DNA of 64,000 bases, from positions 372,001 through 436,000 of the forward strand of contig CBDAPL010000001.1 of the NCBI GenBank assembly GCA_965198495.1. Reading direction: 5' to 3'. Position 1 is the first letter of the stretch. Each line of letters opens with the position of its first letter. The translations under genes were made by a program, and so were the position numbers. The stretch comes from RH-AL1 sp965198495. GTDB lineage: Bacteria > Pseudomonadota > Alphaproteobacteria > Rhizobiales > Beijerinckiaceae. The notes under the pieces were generated by a model, which was not told the origin of the DNA, searched no databases, and saw nothing but the letters and a program-made list of their open reading frames with translations. Below are positions 51,446 to 59,577 of this stretch, piece after piece.

Positions 51446-53062
51446 GTGGAGGCAAGGCCGATCATGACGCGCCCGCATCTGTTCCTGGCGCGGCAACGCG
51501 CTGTCCTCGTCGCCCTCGCGCTCCTCCTGCCTGTCTCGCCCGCGCGGGCCGGCGGCGTCTGGTTGCGCGGCGAAACCGGCGACCCCGGCTCGCTCGACCC
51601 GCACAAGGTGTCGACCTCCGTCGAGGCGCACATTCTCGATGAACTCTACGAGGGGCTGACGGTCTACGACGATCACGCGGTGCTGCGTCCCGGCGTGGCG
51701 TCACGCTGGGAGATCAGCCCGGATTCCCTCACCTACACCTTCCACCTGCGACCCGACGCGCGCTGGTCGAACGGCGTGCCGCTGACGGCGGAGGATTTCG
51801 TCTATTCCTTCCGCCGGCTGATGGATCCGAAGACGGGCGCGGGATATGCCAGCATTCTCTACACGCTGAAGAACGCGCGCGGCGTCAACATCGGCGGCAT
51901 GCCGATCGAGGCGCTCGGCGTGCGCGCGATCGATGCCGCGACTCTCGAGATGACGCTGGAGCATCCGGCCACCTACTTCCTCGACCAGCTGACGCATTTC
52001 ACCGCCCTGCCGGTCTACAGGCCCAGCGTTGAGAAATGGGGCACGGGCTTCGCGCGCGCCGGTCGGATGGTCGGCAATGGCCCGTTCACATTGAAGAGCT
52101 ACACGCCCAACGACCAGCTCGTCTTGGAGAAGAGCCCGACCTTTCACGACGCGGAACAGGTCAAGCTCGACGGCGAGATCATCCTGCCGATCGAGGATCG
52201 ATCGGCGGCGCTGCGGCGCTTCATGGGCGGCGAACTCGACAGCTACAACGAGATCCCGATCGATCAGGTCGCCTACATCCGGGCGCACCTCGGCGACCAG
52301 TTCAAGCTGACGCCGAGCCTCGGCACCTACTACTATGCTTTCGACACGCGCCAGAAACCGTTCGATGATCAGCGCGTGCGCCAGGCGCTCGCAATGGTCG
52401 TCGATCGCGACTTCCTGGCGCAAGTGATCTGGGGCCGCACGGCGTTGCCCAGCTTCTCCTTCGTGCCGTCGATCATCCCGAGCTACGGCGCGCCGTCGGC
52501 CGTGACCTGGAAGGCCGAGAGCCAGTTCGCGCGCGAGGACGCGGCCAAGGCGCTGATGAAGGCGGCCGGATTTGGCCCGGATCACCCGCTGCACCTGACG
52601 CTGCGCTTCAACCAGTCGGAGAACCACAAGGCGACGGCGATCGCCATCGCCGACATGTGGAAGGTCCTCGGCGTCACGACGGAATTCATCGTCTCGGACG
52701 CGACAAGCTACTACGCGTTCCTGTCGTCGGGTCAGCCCTACGACATCATACGCACGAGTTGGTTCGCCGACTTCCCCGACGCGCAGAACTACCTTTTCCT
52801 CGCGGAGACGGACAACAAGGGCCTCAATTACACGCATTTCTCCGACCCGGCCTACGACGCGCTGATGCGCGCCGCCGAGGTCGAGCCCGATGCGGTCAGG
52901 CGCACGGCGACCCTGCACGAGGCGGAAAGCCTGCTCCTCGCCAAGCTGCCCTACATCCCTTTGCTCGACTACGAGTCGCCCAACCTCGTCTCGCCCAAGC
53001 TGCGCGGCTGGGTGGTCAACTACCTCGATCACCATCCGGGACGCTACATCTCGAAGGACTAG
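51446..53062 (+). CDS. Periplasmic peptide-binding protein (OppA/DppA family, SBP family 5)
   Basis: This 538-residue solute-binding protein has a Sec signal (LFLARQRAVLVALALLLPVSPARAGG). The family-5 hallmarks are GDPGSLDPHKVSTSVEAHILDELYEGL, TFHLRPDARWSNGVPLTAEDFVYSFRR and the later FDDQRVRQALAMVVDRDFL (parts only). GTG 51446 has AAGGAG 7 nt upstream. ATG 51464 is an alternative six codons later. Such proteins hand oligopeptides to Opp/Dpp permeases. No permease gene is adjacent, but an importer without a binding protein lies at 20594-24273, so they may work together. Confidence 0.88.
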   Translation: MEARPIMTRPHLFLARQRAVLVALALLLPVSPARAGGVWLRGETGDPGSLDPHKVSTSVEAHILDELYEGLTVYDDHAVLRPGVASRWEISPDSLTYTFHLRPDARWSNGVPLTAEDFVYSFRRLMDPKTGAGYASILYTLKNARGVNIGGMPIEALGVRAIDAATLEMTLEHPATYFLDQLTHFTALPVYRPSVEKWGTGFARAGRMVGNGPFTLKSYTPNDQLVLEKSPTFHDAEQVKLDGEIILPIEDRSAALRRFMGGELDSYNEIPIDQVAYIRAHLGDQFKLTPSLGTYYYAFDTRQKPFDDQRVRQALAMVVDRDFLAQVIWGRTALPSFSFVPSIIPSYGAPSAVTWKAESQFAREDAAKALMKAAGFGPDHPLHLTLRFNQSENHKATAIAIADMWKVLGVTTEFIVSDATSYYAFLSSGQPYDIIRTSWFADFPDAQNYLFLAETDNKGLNYTHFSDPAYDALMRAAEVEPDAVRRTATLHEAESLLLAKLPYIPLLDYESPNLVSPKLRGWVVNYLDHHPGRYISKD

Positions 53063-53075
53063 CGCCGTCGCCCGC

Positions 53076-54080
53076 TCAAGCGCCTTCGATCGTCACCACC
53101 AGCTTGCCCGAGGCCTTGCGCGCCGCCAGCGCCGCGATGGCCTCGCCGCCGCGCGCCAGCGGGAAGGTGCCGGAAATCTCTGGCCGCACCTTGCCCTCGG
53201 CGTAGAGCGCCAGCAATTCGGCCAGGTTGGCGCGGCTCTTCTTCGGGTCGCGCGCGACGAAGGCGCCCCAGAACACGCCCATGACCTGGCAGCTCTTCAG
53301 CAGCGTGAGATTCAGCGGCAGCTTCGCGATGCCGGCGGGAAAGCCGACGACCAGCAGGCGTCCCTCCCAGGCGATCGCCCGCAGCGCGGCTTCGGTATAA
53401 TCGCCGCCGACCGGATCGTAGACGACGTCGGCGCCGCTCTCGCCGCAAGCGTCCTTGAAGAGCTTCGAGAGGGCCTTGCGCCCATCGCCATCGAAAGGCC
53501 CTGTCGGGTAGACCACGGTCCGGTCGGCGCCGTGCGCCCTCGCGAGGTCGGCTTTCTCCCGCGACGAGACCGCCGCCACCACCTGAGCGCCATAGGCTTT
53601 GCCGAGTTCCACCGCCGCCAACCCGACGCCGCCCGCGGCACCCAGCACCAGCAGCGTCTCGCCGGGCCTGATCGCGGCGCGATCCTTCAGCGCGTGCTGC
53701 GAGGTGCCGTAGGTCAGGATGAAGGACGCGGCGACGTCGAACGGCATGGCGTCCGGCATCGGCGCGGCGCGGTCCGCCGCCAGCACGATCTTTTCCGCCA
53801 TGCCGCCGAAGCCGACCCAGCCGATCATCCGCCGCCCGACGAGTTTTTCCGAGACGCCCTCGCCGACCGCGTCGACGACGCCGGCGACCTCCGCGCCGGG
53901 CGCGAAGGGGCGCGTCGGACGCAGTTGGTATCTGTCCGCGATGATCAGCGAGTCGGGGAAGTTGACGCCGCAGGCGCGCACGGCGATGCGGATGTCCCCC
54001 GCGCCGGGCTGGGGCTCCGGTATATCGGCGAGGACGAGGGTTTCCGGGCCGCCGGAGGCTATGCTGAGGAGCGCTTTCAC
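53076..54080 (-). CDS. NADPH:quinone oxidoreductase (zeta-crystallin-like MDR)
   Basis: This 334-residue medium-chain dehydrogenase/reductase of the zinc-free quinone reductase type has RACGVNFPDSLI near residue 38 and the NADPH motif LGAAGGVGLAAVELGKAYGA near 145. The Q/S-x-R-E-K-A-D-L-A segment is for phosphate binding. GTG 54080 has AGGGAG 6 nt upstream and gives the usual MKALL start. The ATG at 54095 is less favourable. It follows the CurA-like gene by 46 nt in the same direction. Both reduce activated double bonds or quinones. Confidence 0.87.
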   Translation of the reverse strand: MKALLSIASGGPETLVLADIPEPQPGAGDIRIAVRACGVNFPDSLIIADRYQLRPTRPFAPGAEVAGVVDAVGEGVSEKLVGRRMIGWVGFGGMAEKIVLAADRAAPMPDAMPFDVAASFILTYGTSQHALKDRAAIRPGETLLVLGAAGGVGLAAVELGKAYGAQVVAAVSSREKADLARAHGADRTVVYPTGPFDGDGRKALSKLFKDACGESGADVVYDPVGGDYTEAALRAIAWEGRLLVVGFPAGIAKLPLNLTLLKSCQVMGVFWGAFVARDPKKSRANLAELLALYAEGKVRPEISGTFPLARGGEAIAALAARKASGKLVVTIEGA

Positions 54081-54126
54081 GATCGTCTCCCTCATGTCTT
54101 GAAGGCCCAGTCACGTTGGACGAGCC

Positions 54127-55161
54127 TCAGTCGGACACCCGCACCAGCGCCTTGCCGAAATTGCGCCCCTCGAGCAGGCCCAGGAAGGCGGCCGGCGCGT
54201 TGGCGAGCCCGTCCGTGACATCCTCGCGATAGCGGATCGTGCCGGCGGCGATCCCGGCGGAGACGTCCTTCAGGAATGCCGCGTAATGCTGCGCGGCGAA
54301 CTCGTAGTTGATGAAGCCGCGCAGGGTGAGGCTCTTGGTGAGGACGTCGCGCATGAGCGCGGCGAGGCGATTGGGCTTCTCGTCGACACCGCCGCTGTAT
54401 TGGGAGATCAGCCCGCAGACCGGCACGCGGGCGAACGGGTTGAGCAGCGGGATCACCGCCTCGAGGATCGCGCCGCCGACATTCTCGAAGTAGACGTCGA
54501 TGCCTTTCGGGCAGGCTTGCGTCAGCGCCTCCGCCAAGCCTGGCGCGCGATGATCGATCGCCGCGTCGAAGCCGAACTGCTCGATCAACGCGCCGCATTT
54601 CTGCGGGCCGCCGGCGATGCCGACTGCCCGGCACCCGGCGATCTTCGCCAATTGGCCGACGAGCGAGCCGACCGGACCGCTCGCGGCGGCGACCACCACC
54701 GTCTCGCCGGCCTTGGGCTTGCCGATCACGTTGAGGCCGCCGTAGGCGGTGAAGCCGGGCATGCCGAGCACGCCGAGCGCGGTGGAGACCGGTGCCGCCT
54801 GCGGATCGAGCTTGCGCAGCGGCACGCCCGCGACGCCGATGCCATCCGAGGCGAAATGCGAGCACCAGCCGGTCGGCGCGAGCACGATGTCGCCGGCCCG
54901 ATAGTCGGGATGATGCGACACCATCACCTCGGCCACCCCTTCCGCCGTCATCGGCTCGCCGATGCCGACCGGCTTGGCGTAGGATTTCCGATCGTCCATC
55001 CGCCCGCGCATGTAGGGGTCGAGCGAGAGCACCTTGGTGCGCAGCAGCAGGCCGCCGGTCGGAGCGACCGGCACGGCGACCTCCTCCAGGCGGAAGTCGT
55101 CGAGGGTCGGCTTGCCATTCGGGCGCGCGGCGAGGACGATCCGCTGCATCATCTCGGTCAT
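54127..55161 (-). CDS. NADP-dependent oxidoreductase, CurA/prostaglandin reductase-like
   Basis: This 344-residue enzyme of the MDR superfamily (2-alkenal or curcumin reductase group) reduces the alpha,beta double bond of enones with NADPH. LDPYMRGRM near residue 48, the cofactor motif AAASGPVGSLVGQLAKIAGCRAVGIAG near 160 and NVGGAILEAVIPL near 235 are characteristic (parts only). No catalytic zinc ligands are present. It lies 6 nt after leuC and may share its transcript, though its role in leucine synthesis would be unclear. Confidence 0.87.
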   Translation of the reverse strand: MTEMMQRIVLAARPNGKPTLDDFRLEEVAVPVAPTGGLLLRTKVLSLDPYMRGRMDDRKSYAKPVGIGEPMTAEGVAEVMVSHHPDYRAGDIVLAPTGWCSHFASDGIGVAGVPLRKLDPQAAPVSTALGVLGMPGFTAYGGLNVIGKPKAGETVVVAAASGPVGSLVGQLAKIAGCRAVGIAGGPQKCGALIEQFGFDAAIDHRAPGLAEALTQACPKGIDVYFENVGGAILEAVIPLLNPFARVPVCGLISQYSGGVDEKPNRLAALMRDVLTKSLTLRGFINYEFAAQHYAAFLKDVSAGIAAGTIRYREDVTDGLANAPAAFLGLLEGRNFGKALVRVSD

Positions 55162-55167
55162 CGCGCG

Positions 55168-56574
55168 CTAGCCCCAGTCCCGGATGTCGACGAAGCGCCC
55201 GGCGATCGCCGCCGCCGCCGCCATGGCCGGCGAGACGAGATGGGTGCGACCGCGAGGTCCTTGCCTCCCCTCGAAATTACGATTCGAGGTCGAGGCGCAG
55301 CGCTGCTCCGGTGTCAGCTTGTCGGGGTTCATGCCGAGGCACATCGAGCAGCCGGGCTCGCGCCACTCGAAGCCGGCGTCCTTGAAGATGGCGTCGAGCC
55401 CCTCCGCCTCGGCCTGCGCCTTCACCAGGCCGGAGCCCGGCACCACCATCGCCGAGACCCTCTCGGCGACCTTGTGGCCGGCGACGATCCTGGCCGCCGC
55501 GCGCAGGTCCTCGATGCGGCTGTTGGTGCAGGAGCCGATGAACACCTTGTCGAGTTCGATGTCGGTGATCCGCTCGCCGCCGCTCAGCCCCATATAGGCC
55601 AGCGCCTTCCTGATCGCCGCGCGCTTCACCTCGTCGGCGCCGTCCTCGGCGCGGGGCACGGTTCCGGCTACGGTGATCACGTCCTGCGGGCTGGTCCCCC
55701 ATGAGACGATCGGCGAGAGGTTGCCGGCATCGAGCCGCACCACCTTGTCGAAGTGCGCGCCCTCGTCGGTGTAGAGCGTCCGCCAATAGGCGACGGCCTT
55801 CTCCCAATTCGCGCCTTTGGGGGCGCGCGGGCGACCCTCGATATAGGCGTAGGTCTTGTCGTCTGGCGCGACCATGCCGGCGCGCGCGCCGCCCTCGATC
55901 GACATGTTGCACATCGTCATGCGGCCTTCGAGCGAGAGGGCGCGGACCGCCGCGCCGGCGTACTCGATGACGTGGCCGGTGCCCCCCGCCGTGCCGATCT
56001 CGCCGATGATGGCGAGGATGATATCCTTGGCGGTGACGCCGGGGGCGGCGTCGCCCTCGACGCTGACCAGCATGTTCTTGCCCTTCTTCTGGATCAGTGT
56101 CTGCGTCGCCAGCACGTGCTCGACCTCGGAGGTGCCGATGCCCTGCGCCAGCGCGCCGAAGGCGCCGTGCGTCGAGGTGTGGCTGTCGCCGCAGACGATC
56201 GTCGTGCCCGGCAGGGTGAAGCCCTGCTCCGGGCCGATGATGTGGCAGATGCCCTGACGCACGTCGTGCTCGTCGAAATAGTCGAGCCCGAACGCCTTGA
56301 CGTTCTGGGCCAGGGTCTCGATCTGCGTCCGGCTCTCGGGGTCGTCGATGCCCTTTGAGCGGTCCGTCGTCGGGATGTTGTGATCGACCACGGCGAGCGT
56401 GCGTTCGGGGCTATGCACCTTGCGGCCGGCCAGGCGCAGGCCCTCGAACGCCTGCGGGCTCGTCACCTCGTGGACGATGTGGCGGTCGATATAGATAAGG
56501 CACGTGCCGTCGGCCTGCGCGTCGACGACGTGGTCGTCCCAGATCTTGTCGTAAAGGGTGCGCGGCGCGGACAT
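55168..56574 (-). CDS. leuC: 3-isopropylmalate dehydratase large subunit
   Basis: This 468-residue aconitase-family enzyme interconverts 2- and 3-isopropylmalate in leucine synthesis. The three 4Fe-4S cysteines lie in IGSCTNSRIEDL and CSMCLGMN. VCGDSHTSTHGAFGALA is the active-site segment. The length is normal. The small subunit leuD is not adjacent, which is common in Rhizobiales where leuCDB are scattered. Confidence 0.96.
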   Translation of the reverse strand: MSAPRTLYDKIWDDHVVDAQADGTCLIYIDRHIVHEVTSPQAFEGLRLAGRKVHSPERTLAVVDHNIPTTDRSKGIDDPESRTQIETLAQNVKAFGLDYFDEHDVRQGICHIIGPEQGFTLPGTTIVCGDSHTSTHGAFGALAQGIGTSEVEHVLATQTLIQKKGKNMLVSVEGDAAPGVTAKDIILAIIGEIGTAGGTGHVIEYAGAAVRALSLEGRMTMCNMSIEGGARAGMVAPDDKTYAYIEGRPRAPKGANWEKAVAYWRTLYTDEGAHFDKVVRLDAGNLSPIVSWGTSPQDVITVAGTVPRAEDGADEVKRAAIRKALAYMGLSGGERITDIELDKVFIGSCTNSRIEDLRAAARIVAGHKVAERVSAMVVPGSGLVKAQAEAEGLDAIFKDAGFEWREPGCSMCLGMNPDKLTPEQRCASTSNRNFEGRQGPRGRTHLVSPAMAAAAAIAGRFVDIRDWG

Positions 56575-56739
56575 CTTCGGCTCTAGGTTCGGCGTGACGG
56601 ATAAGTAGGCGGCTTGGTCCTAGACGCAACGGGGCTGGAGGGAAAGCCGCGCTCGGGCGAAAGGCGCCGCGCCTTCGACAGATAACGTCCCGTATAAGGC
56701 GCGATAACCGCAAACCTTGGCGATCTCGCATCGCCGCTA

Positions 56740-57513
56740 TCATAGTCTCGCGCCATCACGCGGACCAGCCCATTCATCGCCCAGTGGCAAAGCACCAGGT
56801 GCCCGCAGGAAGACCTCCGTGGAACCCGCGCCGTGCATCAAAGATCGAAGTCGGTCCGCGCCGCCGAACTGGAAGCCGATCTGGCTGCGATAGGCCGATG
56901 CGGCATCGAATTTGGTCTGGATCTCGGCCGCTGTCAGCGTGACGGCGCCCTCCGCCAGGTCGTGGAAGCGATCCGCGCGGGGGCGACGCTGGATCACGTC
57001 GCGTACGACATAGGGGAAATCGGTCCACCACAGCGTCCGGGTTTGCCTACCGATGGCGGCCAGGGCGTCGACCACGGCGACATGGTCGACGTGGGCACCC
57101 ACCGCCTGGGGCGCCAGGATCAGCGCCGGGGCGACGCTCTCCATCAGTCCCGCGACGGCCGCGCCGATCCGCCCGGCGACGTCGTCATCGGGATGCCGCT
57201 CGCCGAACAAAGCCGGCGCGGAGTCATAGCCGCGATGCGGCGCTTCGGCGAAGTCGAGCCAGACCGGCTCGGCATCCAGCAACCGGCAGGCCTCCGCGTC
57301 CTCGGCGCGGCGCAGCGCCATGTAGTCGACGTCCGCCGCCAAACCTTTGTCGAGCTGGCAGGCGAGGGCGAAGCCCTTCGGCCGCGCCACGCTCGCCGTG
57401 AAGATCGTGGCGACGACCACTCGCCAGTCCCGGCGCGCGAGCCGCGCCAGCAGGCCGCCGGCCGAGAACGCCGCGTCGTCGAGATGCGGGGAGATCGCGA
57501 GCGCGGTCGGCAT
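56740..57513 (-). CDS. PIG-L family N-deacetylase (last gene of the YcaO operon)
   Basis: This 257-residue zinc deacetylase is of the LmbE/PIG-L fold. The N-terminal motif reads SPHLDDAAF, in place of the common AHPDDE, keeping the His and Asp zinc ligands. The third ligand lies in GAHVDHVAV. Members remove N-acetyl groups from GlcNAc conjugates (MshB in mycothiol, BshB in bacillithiol). Its ATG overlaps the GT4 stop (TGATG), so sugar transfer and deacetylation are probably consecutive steps. It is the promoter-distal gene of the seven-gene operon and ends 165 nt before leuC, which is on the same strand. Confidence 0.85.
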   Translation of the reverse strand: MPTALAISPHLDDAAFSAGGLLARLARRDWRVVVATIFTASVARPKGFALACQLDKGLAADVDYMALRRAEDAEACRLLDAEPVWLDFAEAPHRGYDSAPALFGERHPDDDVAGRIGAAVAGLMESVAPALILAPQAVGAHVDHVAVVDALAAIGRQTRTLWWTDFPYVVRDVIQRRPRADRFHDLAEGAVTLTAAEIQTKFDAASAYRSQIGFQFGGADRLRSLMHGAGSTEVFLRAPGALPLGDEWAGPRDGARL

Positions 57514-58736
57514 CAGAGCAGGTGCGGCCGTGCCCGGAAGCGGCAGTCGCTGGGCGTCAGGGCGCGCGGAAAGTCCGCGGCCGGCTTCGTGCCGGCGAGC
57601 CGCGCGTAGATGTCCATGATGGTCCGGCCGACGACGCTCCAGGAGTAGCGCTCCCGGCATTCTTCGAGCGCCGCCTCGGCGATGCGCACGCGCAGCGGCG
57701 CGTCGACGATGAGCCGGCGCAGCGCGGCGGCATGGCCGGCGACATCGCCCGCCTGCGTCAGCAGGCCGTTCACGCCGTCGCGCAGACAGTCGGTGACGCC
57801 GACGACCGCGCAGCTGGCGACGGGAAGGCCGGTCGCCATCGCCTCGAGGATGGTGTTGGAGAAACCCTCCGCGTAGGTCGGCGAGGCGAAGATGTCGGCG
57901 GCGCCGTAGAGCGCGGGAGTCGCGCCATAATCCGCGTAGCCGGTGAAACGCAGTCGCGTTGGATCGAAGGCCAATGTTGCCGCGTGCGCTTGCGCGGCCT
58001 CGACGTCCGGCCCGATGCCGGAGACGATCGCCTCGCAATCCAAGCCCTCGTCGCGCAGCAGCGCGACGGCGCTGATGAAGTCGAGCACGCCTTTGCGGCG
58101 ATCGACGCGGCCGTGGTAGAGCAGGCGCGGACGCGCGCCGAGACCGCCCACCGCATGGACCGGCCGGAAGCGCGTGGTGTCGACGGCGCCCGGCACCCGC
58201 GTGAAGCGCGCGCGCGGGACATCCATGCGCTCGGCGACTTCCGTGATGAAGCTCTCGCCGCCAATCAGCAGCGCGCCGGCATGCATGAGCACGCGACGGA
58301 ACGCCTGGTGGTGCGTGACGCAGCACGAGCCGACCCAGTGGCCGTCGCCGCCCTGGATCGAGACGAGGCAGGGCACGCCGAGATCGGCGGCGGCGAGCAG
58401 CACCGCCCAGCCGGTCGGATAGCCGTATTGCGCGTGCAGGATGTCGAAGGGTGCGCGCGCGTGCTCGCGGGCGATGGCGGCTCGCATCGTCTCGATGTCG
58501 CGCTCGAAATCGCCGCCGTCCTGCTCGCCCAGGGCGGCGAGACCGATGACCTTGACGCCGGGCACGGCGGGCGGCGGGCCGCCGCCGTAGACCGTCGCGT
58601 GGTCGCCATCGTAATACTGGCTGATCATCGTCACGTCGTGGCCGGCCTCGACGAGTTCGTGCAGCAGGTTCGCGGCATAGATGCTCATCCCGCTGATCGC
58701 CGGGAAGTAGCGCCGCGACAGGAAGCAGATCCTCAT
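57513..58736 (-). CDS. GT4-family glycosyltransferase of the YcaO operon
   Basis: This 407-residue GT-B enzyme resembles MshA/BshA-type transferases in outline. The N-terminal glycine loop reads FPAISGMSIYAANLL. YHGRVDRRKGVLDF starts the donor domain, and SPTYAEGFSNTILEAMA carries the E-x7-E sugar-nucleotide motif. The acceptor domain contains a cysteine pair (VGSCCVTHHQ). GT4 enzymes often add GlcNAc to inositol or malate before a PIG-L enzyme deacetylates the product. The next gene is exactly such a deacetylase, joined by a 1-nt overlap. The isomerase gene upstream ends 4 nt before ATG 58736. Confidence 0.86.
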   Translation of the reverse strand: MRICFLSRRYFPAISGMSIYAANLLHELVEAGHDVTMISQYYDGDHATVYGGGPPPAVPGVKVIGLAALGEQDGGDFERDIETMRAAIAREHARAPFDILHAQYGYPTGWAVLLAAADLGVPCLVSIQGGDGHWVGSCCVTHHQAFRRVLMHAGALLIGGESFITEVAERMDVPRARFTRVPGAVDTTRFRPVHAVGGLGARPRLLYHGRVDRRKGVLDFISAVALLRDEGLDCEAIVSGIGPDVEAAQAHAATLAFDPTRLRFTGYADYGATPALYGAADIFASPTYAEGFSNTILEAMATGLPVASCAVVGVTDCLRDGVNGLLTQAGDVAGHAAALRRLIVDAPLRVRIAEAALEECRERYSWSVVGRTIMDIYARLAGTKPAADFPRALTPSDCRFRARPHLL

Positions 58737-58740
58737 CGTC

Positions 58741-59577
58741 TCATGCCGCCCGGCTCGCGCGACAGGTTCGAAGCCATTCGATCGAGGCCGGGATCGCCCG
58801 GTCCGCCTGCGGGCTTTCGCGCGAGAGCTCGACGCAGACGAGGCCGGCGAATTGGACTTGCTCCAGCGCGTCGAGCACCGAGGGCACATCCATGTCGCCC
58901 TCGCCGAAGGGCAGGTGCAGGTGGATGCCGCGCTTCATGTCCTCGAGCGAGACGGTGCCGAGATCGGGCGCGTAGCGACGCACCGCGTCCGCCGGATCGA
59001 TGTCGCGCGTGACCACGCAATGGCCGGTGTCGAGCGCGAGCCTCAGGTTCGGTACGCCGAGCGCCTGCCACTCCGCCGCCGTCTCGATGAGCATGCCGGG
59101 CTCCGGCTCGAAGGCGACGACGACGCCGCGTCGTTCGCCGTAGGCGGCGATCTCGTGGAGGCCCTCGACGAGCCAGCGGCGGGCCTCGCCACGATCGACG
59201 CCGGGCTTCGGCACGCCGGCCCAGAAGGACACGGCCTCCGATCCGAGGATGGCGGCGATGTCGATCGCGCGCTCGAGGAAGGCGACGCGCGCGCGCCGGC
59301 CTTCGCGGCGCGCGGTGACCAGCGTCGGCTCGTGCTTGGCGCGCGGATCGAGCAGGAAGCGCGCGCCGGTCTCGATCACCGAGCCGAAGCCTAACGCGTC
59401 GAGCCTTGCGCGAAGGGCTTGCGCGCGCGTTTGCCAGTCCGCGACGAACGGGTCGAAATGGTGGTGGTCCAACGTCAGCGCGACGCCGCGATAGCCCGAC
59501 TCCGCCATCAGGTCGAGCGCGTCGTCAAGCCGATGGCTGCCGCAGCCGTTCGTGTTGTAGGCGAAGCGCAGGCTCAC
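58741..59577 (-). CDS. Xylose-isomerase-like TIM-barrel sugar phosphate isomerase/epimerase
   Basis: This 278-residue AP-endonuclease-2/xylose-isomerase fold protein has FAYNTNGCGSH on strand 1, LTLDHHH, FEPEPGMLIE (metal glutamate), LALDTGHC (metal aspartate and histidine) and CVELSRESP (final glutamate). Relatives include inosose isomerases, tagatose epimerases and EboC-like enzymes. Its ATG overlaps the YcaO stop (ATGA). Inferred role: isomerising or epimerising the sugar or cyclitol moiety of the operon's product. Confidence 0.82.
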   Translation of the reverse strand: MSLRFAYNTNGCGSHRLDDALDLMAESGYRGVALTLDHHHFDPFVADWQTRAQALRARLDALGFGSVIETGARFLLDPRAKHEPTLVTARREGRRARVAFLERAIDIAAILGSEAVSFWAGVPKPGVDRGEARRWLVEGLHEIAAYGERRGVVVAFEPEPGMLIETAAEWQALGVPNLRLALDTGHCVVTRDIDPADAVRRYAPDLGTVSLEDMKRGIHLHLPFGEGDMDVPSVLDALEQVQFAGLVCVELSRESPQADRAIPASIEWLRTCRASRAA

